Below are positions 29,601 through 37,953 of a stretch of DNA of 64,000 nt, in pieces. Within the stretch, counting starts at the first letter, position 1; each line of letters opens with the position of its first letter. The notes beneath the pieces are model-generated. The model was given only the letters and a program-made list of their open reading frames with translations, was not told the origin of the DNA and ran no database searches. This DNA is from Streptomyces sp. NBC_00273 (lineage in GTDB: Bacteria > Actinomycetota > Actinomycetes > Streptomycetales > Streptomycetaceae): assembly GCF_036178145.1 (NCBI RefSeq), contig NZ_CP108067.1, forward strand, positions 2,852,001 to 2,916,000. The letters are read 5' to 3'. Both the position numbers and the translations under genes were made by a program.

Positions 29601-31018
29601 ACCAGAGCACCGGCCGCTTCATGTCGGTCGACCCGGTACTCGACATCACCGACCCGCTCCAGATGAACGGGTATACGTACTCCAACGGCAATCCCATCAG
29701 CAACTGGGATCCGTCGGGCGAGGCCCTCGAAGAGTGCATGAGCGGCATGTACGTGTGCAGCAACCGGGGCACGCAGCCCATCAGCAAGGGCCGGAACTAC
29801 GACAGGATCGTCTCGGAGAACATCGCCGCCATGGAGCAGGCGAGGGTCAGGCGGCTGTACGCCGAGCACTACGGCTCAGCGGTCGCCGGTCAGGCGCAGC
29901 AGTCGTACGACCGCGCCGTGGAGCTCTACACCTCGGGTCAGAAGTACGTCCGCAACCAGAACAACACGTCGAAGGAGGAGATGCACAAGATCAGTGTCAA
30001 GTACGACCCGACCAGCGGGAGCGTCGCCAAGCAGGTCGCATACAAGATGTACATGTACGGGGCGTCGATCGAGGACATCGAGTACTTCAGCGGGCACTAC
30101 TGCGACTTCCTGTCGTGCAACTCGCCTGTCGAAGCGCTCCTGAGCGGGAAGAACGTCGACAGTCCGCTGTACGAGGCGACTGCTGGTGAAGCCATCGGCG
30201 AAGCCTTCGCCGCAGGGTGGGCGTCCCGCACAGGCGTGAAGGGAGTCACCAGCAAGGCCGCCAAGTCCAGGCCGATCTTCTGCGCCGTGAACAGCTTCGT
30301 CACCGGCACCGAAGTACTCCTGGCCGACGGGTCCACGAAGCCGATCGAGGAACTCGGGCCCAACGATCTCGTACTGGCGACCGACCCCGATTCCGACGAG
30401 ACGGCGAGCAAGGCCGTCACAGCGACGATTCGCACCGAGGACGACAAGTCCTATGTCGACATCGGGGTCCTAACTGCCGACGGTGTGCGGACGATCACCG
30501 CCACGGGCCACCACCTGTTCTGGTCGGAGTCCGAGCAGGCTTGGCTCACCGCTGATGCCCTCAAGCCGGGCATGACTCTGCGCACGGACGAGGACGTCGA
30601 GGCGTCGGTCGCCTCGACGCGCAACTACCAGGCGATCAAGGTCACCTACAACCTGACCGTCGCCGACCTGCACACGTACTATGTGATGGCGGGCGGGACT
30701 CCCGTACTCGTCCACAACGATGGCGGAGCGCCTCCGGGTGTTTGGACCATCGACGGCAAGAAGTCCACCAAGATCATGAACGGTGGGCCTTTCAGGGTCA
30801 ACTACTACCAGCAAGCGCCTGACACGAACGGAAAGGTCTACTGGTGGAGCCCCGACAAGGGCCATCACAGCTCGTCCTGGAAGGTATTCAGAGAGACCGC
30901 AAAGGGACTTGAGTGGGTGTCTGACGCCGGCCCGGACGGAACCTTCATCACGGAGAAGCACAAGAGCGAGAAGGGGAAATTCATTCCCTGGAAGAGCCTG
31001 AAAACAGTTGGATGCTGA
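23621..31018 (+). CDS. Secreted RHS-repeat polymorphic toxin with lectin insert, HINT domain and novel C-terminal toxin
   Basis: 2465 residues from ATG 23621. A signal peptide (about 1-47, cleavage after TQAWA) sends it out. An SpvB/TcdB-like N-terminal region (FTYSSQSVDGKTS...) leads into YD/RHS repeats over the central ~1300 residues. A ricin-type beta-trefoil stretch (about 1746-1860: GKCIDVADGSSADGTAVQLY, two QQW motifs) interrupts the last repeats. The RHS-associated core (about 1940-2035) ends GRFMSVDP...NWDPSG. A helical linker precedes a HINT/intein-like autoprocessing domain (2221-2366: CAVNSFVTGTEVLLADG...TGHHLF...HTYYVMAGGTPVLVHN). The last ~99 residues are the released toxin, with HHSSSWKVF and TEKHKSEKGKFIPWK; I do not recognise its family. 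The stop overlaps the downstream immunity candidate. Confidence 0.93.
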   Translation: MSPLSADSLRLPGIRKARARRMGLAGRTSITVSVMLVASLLPTQAWAAPPGDRAGVQLPGLQEDLKAKLDKVEAAKLEGWSGAPVQPPAEYEPSKITPPSAGTANVALAGDQLIQAGSLPISIGKASPTETNPTPPAPSGTWSVAVEARAVTEAANIDGALIKVTPPAEGSTPVDVQLDYKQFKDLYGTEWSTRLELKMLPQCFLTTPQLPECNTTKAVPSTNDPATGTVRATVDPATAPGQGMRTMAVGGGGPMVLAASDSGSGPGGTYSATPLAPSGSWSAGGNSGDFSWTYPLGTPAPAAGPVPKLAFTYSSQSVDGKTSVANSQASWIGDGWDYHPGFIERRYRTCSDDLKATPSKPNNDNSTDKKKNDLCWAGDNMVMSLGGSSTELVRDAASGQWVPAGDDGSKVERMTDANVANGAKDGEYWVVTTRDGVRYHFGRHDVDGAGTRAVTDSVFTVPVFGNHPGEPCYQAAFADSSCNQGWRWNLDYIEDLHGNAMVIDWKKETNHYAKNEKFQAKVPYTRGGYPSQITYGLRSTNLSGAPAGKVEFTVDERCIKEGSAKCTDTEFESKNYGDKQPWWDTPSSLHCKADAKDCFSTSPSFWTRKRLTAVTTYGQRTDGSTALSLVDRWNLTQSFPKQRTDTHPPLWLESITRTGYGTTKDTNGNQESTSLPPVSFLANVQDMPNRVATGPGDATPDFDRLRVETIRTETGNEIYVDYSAPCAVGTAHPKPEENTSRCFPVHWSPDSDLEKPPLAWFNKYVVERVVEKDRVARQPDVTTSYTYEGGAAWAKDTDEFTKPELRTYGQWRGYSSVVTKGGVTANAGKSDATAESQTRTYFFRGMSGDAGRPKGTIKDSTGKETLGEDLTHYQGRTAEVITYTQAGGSVDKRVLTWPSSQKTATRPRDGTTPLEAYRVNDSRTDTIQSISGGRFRVGRSQNTFESTYGLLESAQTESRAEDGSGNSVIADQICTLTTYVHNPAKHLIGLPQRVRATTGACAQAGTAAMLSDLRTSYDALNAFGTAPVKGLPFQVDSNDAAGTGWVTTAKTEYDALGRTVKVYDPAGNPTSTVFTPATGVPFSTKTTNPLGHTRVVKSDPGRDTVLEDIDTNNRKFRQAYDNLGRSKAVWTPSQKTTDPASQTFEYQISEHEPPVVTSKTLRDNGSYATSIAIYDGRLRPRQTQADALGGGRLITDTLYNANGTVRQTNNGYYAEGRPDGKIFVPESVFHVPNSTKTAYDGLGRPVRATTLYADVAQHSNTSRYEGDWTLTRTGMSADGQAPLSGSRAVKTWTDTSGRTSLIQHYTATDLTTWKDTAYAYDQRGKLAKVTDPVGNKWTYTYDARGRMTSSSDPDMGTASFTYDILDRKVSLTDASGRTQYTAFDALGRTTEIRENAADGPLVAAFTFDTLPGAKGLPVASTRYEGPTAYTSEVTGYDSESRPTGSKTTIPDVPATKGLAGTYTYSTTYTPRGQVQSTTMPATPGGLAAEKLITRYDADGMAKTVSGLSWYTADVVYSPKGEILRTANGNAPNRVWTTNLHNPSTGRVEQSISDRETANPNRVSAVSYSYDTVGNPTSITDTQAGGRVDRQCFAYDAVGQLTKAWTGKTAACTGPSLNDVTAGPDGDGYWQEYQFDKIGNRTKLIDHDLTNPALDDETKYTYGVQVGGNASLPPVTIQPHALSKAEKTTKTAASTVNSLSTYEYDASGNTKSRRIDGDTQALNWDRRNKLTSASSPGIGAVAVTGMAGKCIDVADGSSADGTAVQLYPCNTTAAQQWKLSGDTVRALGKCLTAQGGDAVLATCDGSAKQKFTYRPADKTLYNPAANACVTVPNDNPVDGNDLDIYTCVAGAVAQQWSFDNTTTYVYDASGNRLIEETGSSRTLYLGEAEVTVNKAGQAIDAVRYYGGPGNVTTTRRTGGKATGHKLNILLADHHNTATTSVEQAAGQKVTRRKSDPYGNARGTVPADWPGARSFLGTGIDDSDTGLTHIGAREYDQSTGRFMSVDPVLDITDPLQMNGYTYSNGNPISNWDPSGEALEECMSGMYVCSNRGTQPISKGRNYDRIVSENIAAMEQARVRRLYAEHYGSAVAGQAQQSYDRAVELYTSGQKYVRNQNNTSKEEMHKISVKYDPTSGSVAKQVAYKMYMYGASIEDIEYFSGHYCDFLSCNSPVEALLSGKNVDSPLYEATAGEAIGEAFAAGWASRTGVKGVTSKAAKSRPIFCAVNSFVTGTEVLLADGSTKPIEELGPNDLVLATDPDSDETASKAVTATIRTEDDKSYVDIGVLTADGVRTITATGHHLFWSESEQAWLTADALKPGMTLRTDEDVEASVASTRNYQAIKVTYNLTVADLHTYYVMAGGTPVLVHNDGGAPPGVWTIDGKKSTKIMNGGPFRVNYYQQAPDTNGKVYWWSPDKGHHSSSWKVFRETAKGLEWVSDAGPDGTFITEKHKSEKGKFIPWKSLKTVGC

Positions 31019-31427
31019 ATTGATCGACAGCGTAGGGGAATTCGTACGACTCCGCGCCAGCGGGGATTCACTCGACTTCAAGCGGATCAAACAGGATGAA
31101 GCTCCGGTGGAAGTCTGGCGCGCCATTGTGGAACGGCTCCCGGACATGCGGTTCTGGGTCTCCTTCAACAGAACGCTACCGACCGAGATCATCCGGATCT
31201 TGGCAGACGACGCCGACTGGCGCGTCCGGGACCAGATTGCCGGTAGGAGGGACACTCCGTTGGACATCCTGGAAACTCTGTCAAGGGACGACCATGATGC
31301 GGTTCTGTCCACGGTCGCGGACAACCCCAGAACCCCGACCCGAGCACTGGAGACACTCTCCGGACACTCCTGGAGTCAGATTCGAGAGAAGGCCGAGCGA
31401 CAGCTTCAAGGTCGCCGGATAGGCTGA
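31008..31427 (+). CDS. Candidate immunity protein with LRV/HEAT-like alpha-solenoid repeats
   Basis: 139 residues if started at TTG 31008, which follows GAAGAG about 11 bases upstream and overlaps the toxin stop by 11 bases; TTG 31020 is an alternative. The protein carries three ~24-residue units of the form TPxxILxxLxxDxDxxVRxxVAxN (LPTEIIRILADDADWRVRDQ, TPLDILETLSRDDHDAVLST, TPTRALETLSGHSWSQIRE), typical of variant leucine-rich or HEAT-like solenoids. No signal, so cytosolic. Position and coupling make it the cognate antidote of the RHS tip. Its base composition, like that of the toxin tip, is more AT-rich than neighbours, which suggests the toxin-immunity cassette was exchanged as a unit. 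Confidence 0.8.
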   Translation: MDAELIDSVGEFVRLRASGDSLDFKRIKQDEAPVEVWRAIVERLPDMRFWVSFNRTLPTEIIRILADDADWRVRDQIAGRRDTPLDILETLSRDDHDAVLSTVADNPRTPTRALETLSGHSWSQIREKAERQLQGRRIG

Positions 31428-31432
31428 GAATC

Positions 31433-31467
31433 AGGGCCGCGCCACACATGTGGCGCGGCCCTTTTTC
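31433..31467 (+). terminator. Terminator of the RHS toxin-immunity operon
   Basis: AGGGCCGCGCCACA and TGTGGCGCGGCCCT form a perfect stem followed by a run of T, 5 bases after the immunity stop. A textbook intrinsic terminator. Confidence 0.95.
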
Positions 31468-31653
31468 GTATACACGCGCCGCTTACCTCCTCTGAAGTCC
31501 ACAGGTCGTCGGATCACAAGCAGGGCGACGGCGCTGCGGAACGCCCCGTGCGTCACCTGAAGCGGTGAAATCACTCTTGTCTCACGAGCACCAGGGGTAG
31601 TGCCCTGCTGATCTCGTGCAGGGGACCGGGCCGCCGGGCCCCCGTACCCATGA

Positions 31654-33888
<2,235 letters not shown>

Positions 33889-33892
33889 TCCC

Positions 33893-33927
33893 GGCGTCGG
33901 GGGCGGCCCGCCCGCCCCCGACGCGCC
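33893..33927. terminator. Bidirectional hairpin between geoA and the Eis-like gene
   Basis: GCGTCGGGGGCGG and CCGCCCCCGACGC form a 13-base stem between convergent genes, 5 bases after the geoA stop. Confidence 0.85.
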
Positions 33928-33932
33928 GTTGC

Positions 33933-35183
33933 TCAGAACTCGTCGCTCGTGTGCGGCAGTACGGCCGTACGCAGGGCCGCGTCCAGCGCCGCCGCCGCGC
34001 CGGGCGTGTGCTCCCGTACCAGCCCGGCCGCGACGAGTTCCTCGACCCGCGTCCCGCCGAGGTAGCAGGCGGCCAGTTCGCGTACGTCCAGGGCCAGGTC
34101 GGCGGCAGAGTCCGCGTGCTCGTACGCGGCCCCGCCCGGCCCGGCCGCCAGCCGGAACCGCCCGGCGTTGGCGGGCATCCGCACGTCGTGCACCTCCAGC
34201 ACCACCTCCACCGGCGCGGCCCAGGACCGCCGCCTCAGCGCCGCGCCCACGTCGACCAGGCGCAGCCAGAGCGCCGGGAACTGGGCGGTGATCCGCACCT
34301 GGTCCCGGTCCGCGGCGAAGTGCAGCAGCGGGTCGTCGACCGGACGGCCCCACGCGCGGACCGTGCCGGTGAGGTCGAGGGAGGCCACGCACTCCCACAG
34401 CGCGGCGGCGACCGCCGGGGTGTCGGCCTCCAGCTCGTCGACCCGGACCAGGCCCGGCACCCGGGTCCGTCCGGCCCCGGCCCCGGCGCCGCCGTCGTCC
34501 TCCGGCTTCGTGCGGTAGAGCACGTACCCGGCGATCGGGCGGTCCGCCTCGCCCAGGACGATGATCCGCGGCGGGCTCAGTTCCTCGTCCTCCTCGTCCT
34601 GTTCGGCCAGCCACTCCTCGGACCAGCGCTGCGCGCTGCGGGTGGGGCGGCCGGGCCGTCCGGCCCGGGCGGCCTCGTGGAAGGGCCCGATGACGCCGAC
34701 GGCTTCCTCCGGGTCGACGAGCCGCAGCGGGCGCCGGTCCGGGTCGATGCGCAGGGCCAGCGGGCGGGTGGAGTCGATCTCGATGGTGACGCCGGTGGTG
34801 GCGCTGCCGTAGCCGAAGCGGCCGTAGATCGCGGCTTCGGAGGCCCAGAGGGCGGCGAGCGGGCTGCCCGCGTCGGCGGTCCGCCGCAGCATCTCTTCCA
34901 TCAGCGCGGTGAGCACGCCGCGCCTGCGGTGGGTGGGGGCGACGCCGACGAAGGTGAGCCCGGGGCAGGACAGGTCCGCCCCGGGCACCGAGAGCCGGAA
35001 GTCGTGCGCGGCCATGAAGCCGGCCAGGACCGTGCCGTCGTAGGCGCCGATCCGGTCACAACGCGCGAGGAGCGCGCGGTGTTTCTCCCGGACCTCCTTC
35101 TCGGGTCGGTCGTGGAAGACCAGGTACGCGAGCTCCAGAGCACGGTCGATGTCGGACTCGGGTACCTCGCGGATGTCCACCAT
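33933..35183 (-). CDS. eis: Eis-like GNAT N-acetyltransferase
   Basis: 416 residues from ATG 35183. The N-terminal GNAT domain has the acetyl-CoA loop VGVAPTHRRRGVLTALMEEML near 78-98. The second GNAT-like domain starts after about residue 150. The C-terminal SCP2-like domain ends with a free carboxylate DEF. This is the enhanced-intracellular-survival family (about 400-415 residues), hexameric enzymes that multiply acetylate amines including aminoglycosides and lysines. It is monocistronic and converges on geoA. Its substrate here is unknown. Confidence 0.88.
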   Translation of the reverse strand: MVDIREVPESDIDRALELAYLVFHDRPEKEVREKHRALLARCDRIGAYDGTVLAGFMAAHDFRLSVPGADLSCPGLTFVGVAPTHRRRGVLTALMEEMLRRTADAGSPLAALWASEAAIYGRFGYGSATTGVTIEIDSTRPLALRIDPDRRPLRLVDPEEAVGVIGPFHEAARAGRPGRPTRSAQRWSEEWLAEQDEEDEELSPPRIIVLGEADRPIAGYVLYRTKPEDDGGAGAGAGRTRVPGLVRVDELEADTPAVAAALWECVASLDLTGTVRAWGRPVDDPLLHFAADRDQVRITAQFPALWLRLVDVGAALRRRSWAAPVEVVLEVHDVRMPANAGRFRLAAGPGGAAYEHADSAADLALDVRELAACYLGGTRVEELVAAGLVREHTPGAAAALDAALRTAVLPHTSDEF

Positions 35184-35289
35184 GATCGCGAGACTAATCG
35201 GTCATCAGCGGACCGGTCACCTCATACTGGCCGGTTCGGCACGTCCGGCCGGTGCGCGAGCCTCCGGCCGGTGTGCGAACCCCTGCGGA

Positions 35290-36531
35290 CTACCGTGCGG
35301 CGGGACCCGTCCAGCCGGCCGGGACGTGGCCGAGCCGGACGCGCTGCGGGTGGTCCCCGACGGGGACGGACACCCGCTTGGTGCCGGTGGCGAAGTCGAT
35401 GGCCGTGACCCGGTCGGCGCCGCTCTCGGAGATCACGCAGGCACTGCCGTCGCCGGAGACCGTGGCCCAGTACGGCTTGGCTGCGGGCACGAGCGGACCT
35501 TCGGCGAGGGTGGCGCGGTCCACGACGGTCGCGTAATCGTCCATGGTGCCCGCGATGCAGAGCTTCGCCCCGTCGGGGCTCATGGACATGCCGTGGTGGC
35601 GGGAGTCGTTGACCCAGGTGGTGCGGTCGGTACTGGTGGCGGGGTTCATCGGGAGGGTCTTGAGGCGGGTGATCCGGTCGGAGGGGACGTCGTACTCCAG
35701 GAAGCCGTTGAAGAAGGACACTTGGAAGTAGAGCTTCGACTCGTCGGGGCTGAAGGACACCGGGCGGACGGCGTCGGACAGGTCGCGGCGGCCGAAGGCG
35801 TCCAGCCGCTCCCGCATGTCGATCACCCGGACCGTGCGGAAGGTCTGCGCGTCGACCACGGTGATCTTGCGGTCGCCCTTCGTCCAGTCGAGCCAGGGCG
35901 CGTCGAGGGCGGTGTTCACCTCGCCGATGGAGCTGTTCCACAGGAAGCGGCCGTCGCGGGTGAAGGTGTTCTCGTGCGGCTTGTCCCCGGTGCCGAAGGA
36001 GCCGACCTGCCGCCCGGTGGTGATGTCCAGGACGTGGACGGTGTTGGAGGTGGAGGCCGAGACGGCGACGCGGGTCCCGTCCGGCGAGACCGCCATGTGG
36101 TCGGAGCGGTACCCGGACACCGGGAAGCGCCAGTTGACGCGTCCGGAGGCCACGTCGATGGAGACGACGTCGGCGAAGCTGGGGCGGGAGACGACGACCG
36201 CGGAGCCGTCCGGCGTGGTGAACATGTCGTCGACGAACTGGTCGTGCCCCTCGCCCGCGCTCTCCCGGATGCCGAGGAAGAAGGCGAGCTTCACCGGGTT
36301 GAGGTAGATCTCCCGCAGCCGCTCGGCCTTGTCGGGGACCACGTCGATCCGGCCGACCTTGGCCAGGTCGCCGGTGGAGGCGAGGACGTCTGCGGTCCCC
36401 TCCCAGTTGTTCCCGACGAAGAGCACCTCGCGCAGGCCGCCGCCCGGAGCGGCGCCCGACGGGGCCGGCGTGAAGGCGGTGAGCAAGGTGGCCGCGGCCA
36501 GTAGGCCCAGGGTTCGCACGGTACGCAACAT
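35290..36531 (-). CDS. Secreted YncE/YVTN-type beta-propeller protein
   Basis: 413 residues from ATG 36531. A signal peptide (about 1-28, MLRTVRTLGLLAAATLLTA...PSGA) is followed by repeated blades of the YVTN/lactonase-like propeller (MAVSPDGTRVAVSASTSNTV, VSFSPDESKLYFQ, MSMSPDGAKLCIA). No catalytic signature is visible. A GGAGG ribosome site lies in the leader beside a TTACC-GGCG-GGTAA palindrome. Probably an extracellular scaffold or binding protein; the ligand is unknown. It lies downstream of xdhC on the same strand but separated by a hairpin, so it is likely independently transcribed. Confidence 0.8.
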   Translation of the reverse strand: MLRTVRTLGLLAAATLLTAFTPAPSGAAPGGGLREVLFVGNNWEGTADVLASTGDLAKVGRIDVVPDKAERLREIYLNPVKLAFFLGIRESAGEGHDQFVDDMFTTPDGSAVVVSRPSFADVVSIDVASGRVNWRFPVSGYRSDHMAVSPDGTRVAVSASTSNTVHVLDITTGRQVGSFGTGDKPHENTFTRDGRFLWNSSIGEVNTALDAPWLDWTKGDRKITVVDAQTFRTVRVIDMRERLDAFGRRDLSDAVRPVSFSPDESKLYFQVSFFNGFLEYDVPSDRITRLKTLPMNPATSTDRTTWVNDSRHHGMSMSPDGAKLCIAGTMDDYATVVDRATLAEGPLVPAAKPYWATVSGDGSACVISESGADRVTAIDFATGTKRVSVPVGDHPQRVRLGHVPAGWTGPAAR

Positions 36532-36576
36532 CCGCTCAACTCCGCTACGGGGAAGGGGTGGAGAGGGTGCCTCCTA

Positions 36577-36590
36577 TTACCGGCGGGTAA
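36577..36590. promoter_or_regulatory. Palindromic TTACC-N4-GGTAA site in the propeller-gene leader
   Basis: TTACCGGCGGGTAA has perfect 5-base arms and looks like a TetR-type operator. It sits about 46 bases upstream of the propeller start, overlapping a purine-rich AAATAGGGGG tract. The regulator is unknown. Confidence 0.45.
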
Positions 36591-36609
36591 AATAGGGGGA
36601 ACGGCACGA

Positions 36610-36640
36610 GGGCGCAACCCCCACGGGGTGCGCCCTTTTC
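36610..36640 (-). terminator. Hairpin between xdhC and the propeller gene
   Basis: GGGCGCAACCCC and GGGGTGCGCCC pair around CAC, about 57 bases after the xdhC stop. The T-run (CCCTTTTC) is on the plus strand, so minus-strand termination is inferred from position. Confidence 0.6.
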
Positions 36641-36654
36641 TCACGACCCTCCCG

Positions 36655-36693
36655 CACGTCCGGCCGTCACGTTCCTCACGTCCGGCCGTCACG
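36655..36693. repeat. 17-bp direct repeat near the xdhC stop
   Basis: CACGTCCGGCCGTCACG occurs at 36655-36671 and 36677-36693, 22 bases apart. It contains the palindrome CCGG/GGCC. It is likely a local duplication just past the end of xdhC. Confidence 0.7.
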
Positions 36694-36696
36694 CCT

Positions 36697-37848
36697 TCAG
36701 GCGACGGAACCGATCCGGTCGAGCATCGTGTGCGCGATGTCGGGGTGGATCGGGATGTGCGCGCCGGTCAGGGCCGCGCCGGTGCCGCCGCGACGGTTCG
36801 CGACGATCTCGGCGGCGATGGACAGCGCGGTCTCCTCCGGGGAGCGGGCTCCGAGGTCCAGGCCGATCGGGGAACGCAGCCGGGCCAGTTCGAGCTCGGT
36901 CACCCCGACCGCGCGCAGTCGCTCGTTGCGGTCCTCGTGCGTGCGGCGGGAGCCCATGGCGCCGACGTAGGCGACGGGCAGCTTGAGCGCCAGTTCGAGG
37001 AGCGGGACGTCGAACTTGGCGTCGTGGGTGAGCACGCACAGGACGGTGCGGCCGTCCACGACCGTGGTCTCCAGGTAGCGGTGGGGCCAGTCGACGACGA
37101 TCTCGTCCGCCTCGGGGAAACGGGTCTTCGTCGCGAAGACGGGCCGCGCGTCGCACACCGTCACCCGGTAGCCGAGGAACTTGCCGATCCGCACGAGGGC
37201 GGAGGCGAAGTCGATGGCGCCGAAGACGATCATCCGCGGGGGCGGGACGCTGGACTCGACCAGCACCTTCAGCGGCTCTCCGCAGAGCCTGCCGTCGGCG
37301 CCGATCTCCAGCACGCCGGTCCGGCCGGCGTCGAGCATCGCGCGGGCCTCCTCGGCGATGGTGCGGTCCAGCTCGGGGTGTCCGCCGAAGCCGCCCTGGT
37401 GGGCGCCTTCGGTACGGACGAACACGGCGCGGCCCATGAGCTCGGCCGGGCCCTGCGCGATCCTGGCCACCGCCGCGGCCTCGCCGCGGGCCGCGGCGGC
37501 CAGCCCGGCCGCGAACACCTCCCGGGCGGGAGAGCCCACGCGGACCGGGGTGACCAGGATGTCGATGATTCCGCCGCAGGTCAGACCCACGGCGAAGGCA
37601 TCGTCGTCGCTGTACCCGAAGCGCTCGTGGACGGTCTCGCCGTCCTCCAGCGCCTGCCGGCACAGCTCGTACACCGCACCTTCCACGCATCCGCCGGAGA
37701 CCGAGCCGATGGCCGTGCCCTCGCTGTCGACGGCGAGTGCGGCCCCGGGCTGCCGGGGCGCGCTCCCGCCGACCGCCACGACGGTGGCGACGGCGAAGTC
37801 ACGCCCCTGCTCGACCCACCGGTTCAGCTCTTCGGCGATGTCCAGCAT
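36697..37848 (-). CDS. xdhC: XdhC-family molybdenum-cofactor chaperone/sulfurylation protein
   Basis: 383 residues from ATG 37848, preceded by GAGGAGG. XdhC N-terminal motif (VATVVAVGGSAPRQPGAALAV, GSVSGGCVEGAVYE, CGG) carries the conserved cysteines. The C-terminal Rossmann domain has MIVFGAIDFASALVRIGKFL, VLTHDAKFDVPLL and YVGAMGSRRTHEDR. Established: XdhC binds molybdopterin cofactor and supports its sulfuration before insertion into xanthine dehydrogenase. It follows the permease and xanthine dehydrogenase genes on the same strand. The 105-base gap upstream holds operator-like inverted repeats, so it may have its own promoter. Confidence 0.92.
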   Translation of the reverse strand: MLDIAEELNRWVEQGRDFAVATVVAVGGSAPRQPGAALAVDSEGTAIGSVSGGCVEGAVYELCRQALEDGETVHERFGYSDDDAFAVGLTCGGIIDILVTPVRVGSPAREVFAAGLAAAARGEAAAVARIAQGPAELMGRAVFVRTEGAHQGGFGGHPELDRTIAEEARAMLDAGRTGVLEIGADGRLCGEPLKVLVESSVPPPRMIVFGAIDFASALVRIGKFLGYRVTVCDARPVFATKTRFPEADEIVVDWPHRYLETTVVDGRTVLCVLTHDAKFDVPLLELALKLPVAYVGAMGSRRTHEDRNERLRAVGVTELELARLRSPIGLDLGARSPEETALSIAAEIVANRRGGTGAALTGAHIPIHPDIAHTMLDRIGSVA

Positions 37849-37878
37849 GGGGGGCCTCCTCGGAGAGGTTCGGTTCCA

Positions 37879-37913
37879 GTATCTGATACGTCGATCTGAT
37901 GCGTGCATCGGAT
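37879..37913. promoter_or_regulatory. Operator-like inverted repeats upstream of xdhC
   Basis: GTATCTGATAC (37879-37889) is a perfect 11-base palindrome. ATCTGATGC-GT-GCATCGGAT (37894-37913) has 9-base arms with one mismatch. Together they give three related GAT(A/G)C half-site clusters directly upstream of xdhC. Probably a regulator-binding site; PucR or a GntR-type protein are candidates. Confidence 0.55.
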
Positions 37914-37953
37914 ACGTGGAGGTGCGGGTACGTGATGATCAGGCGGTTCGGGG

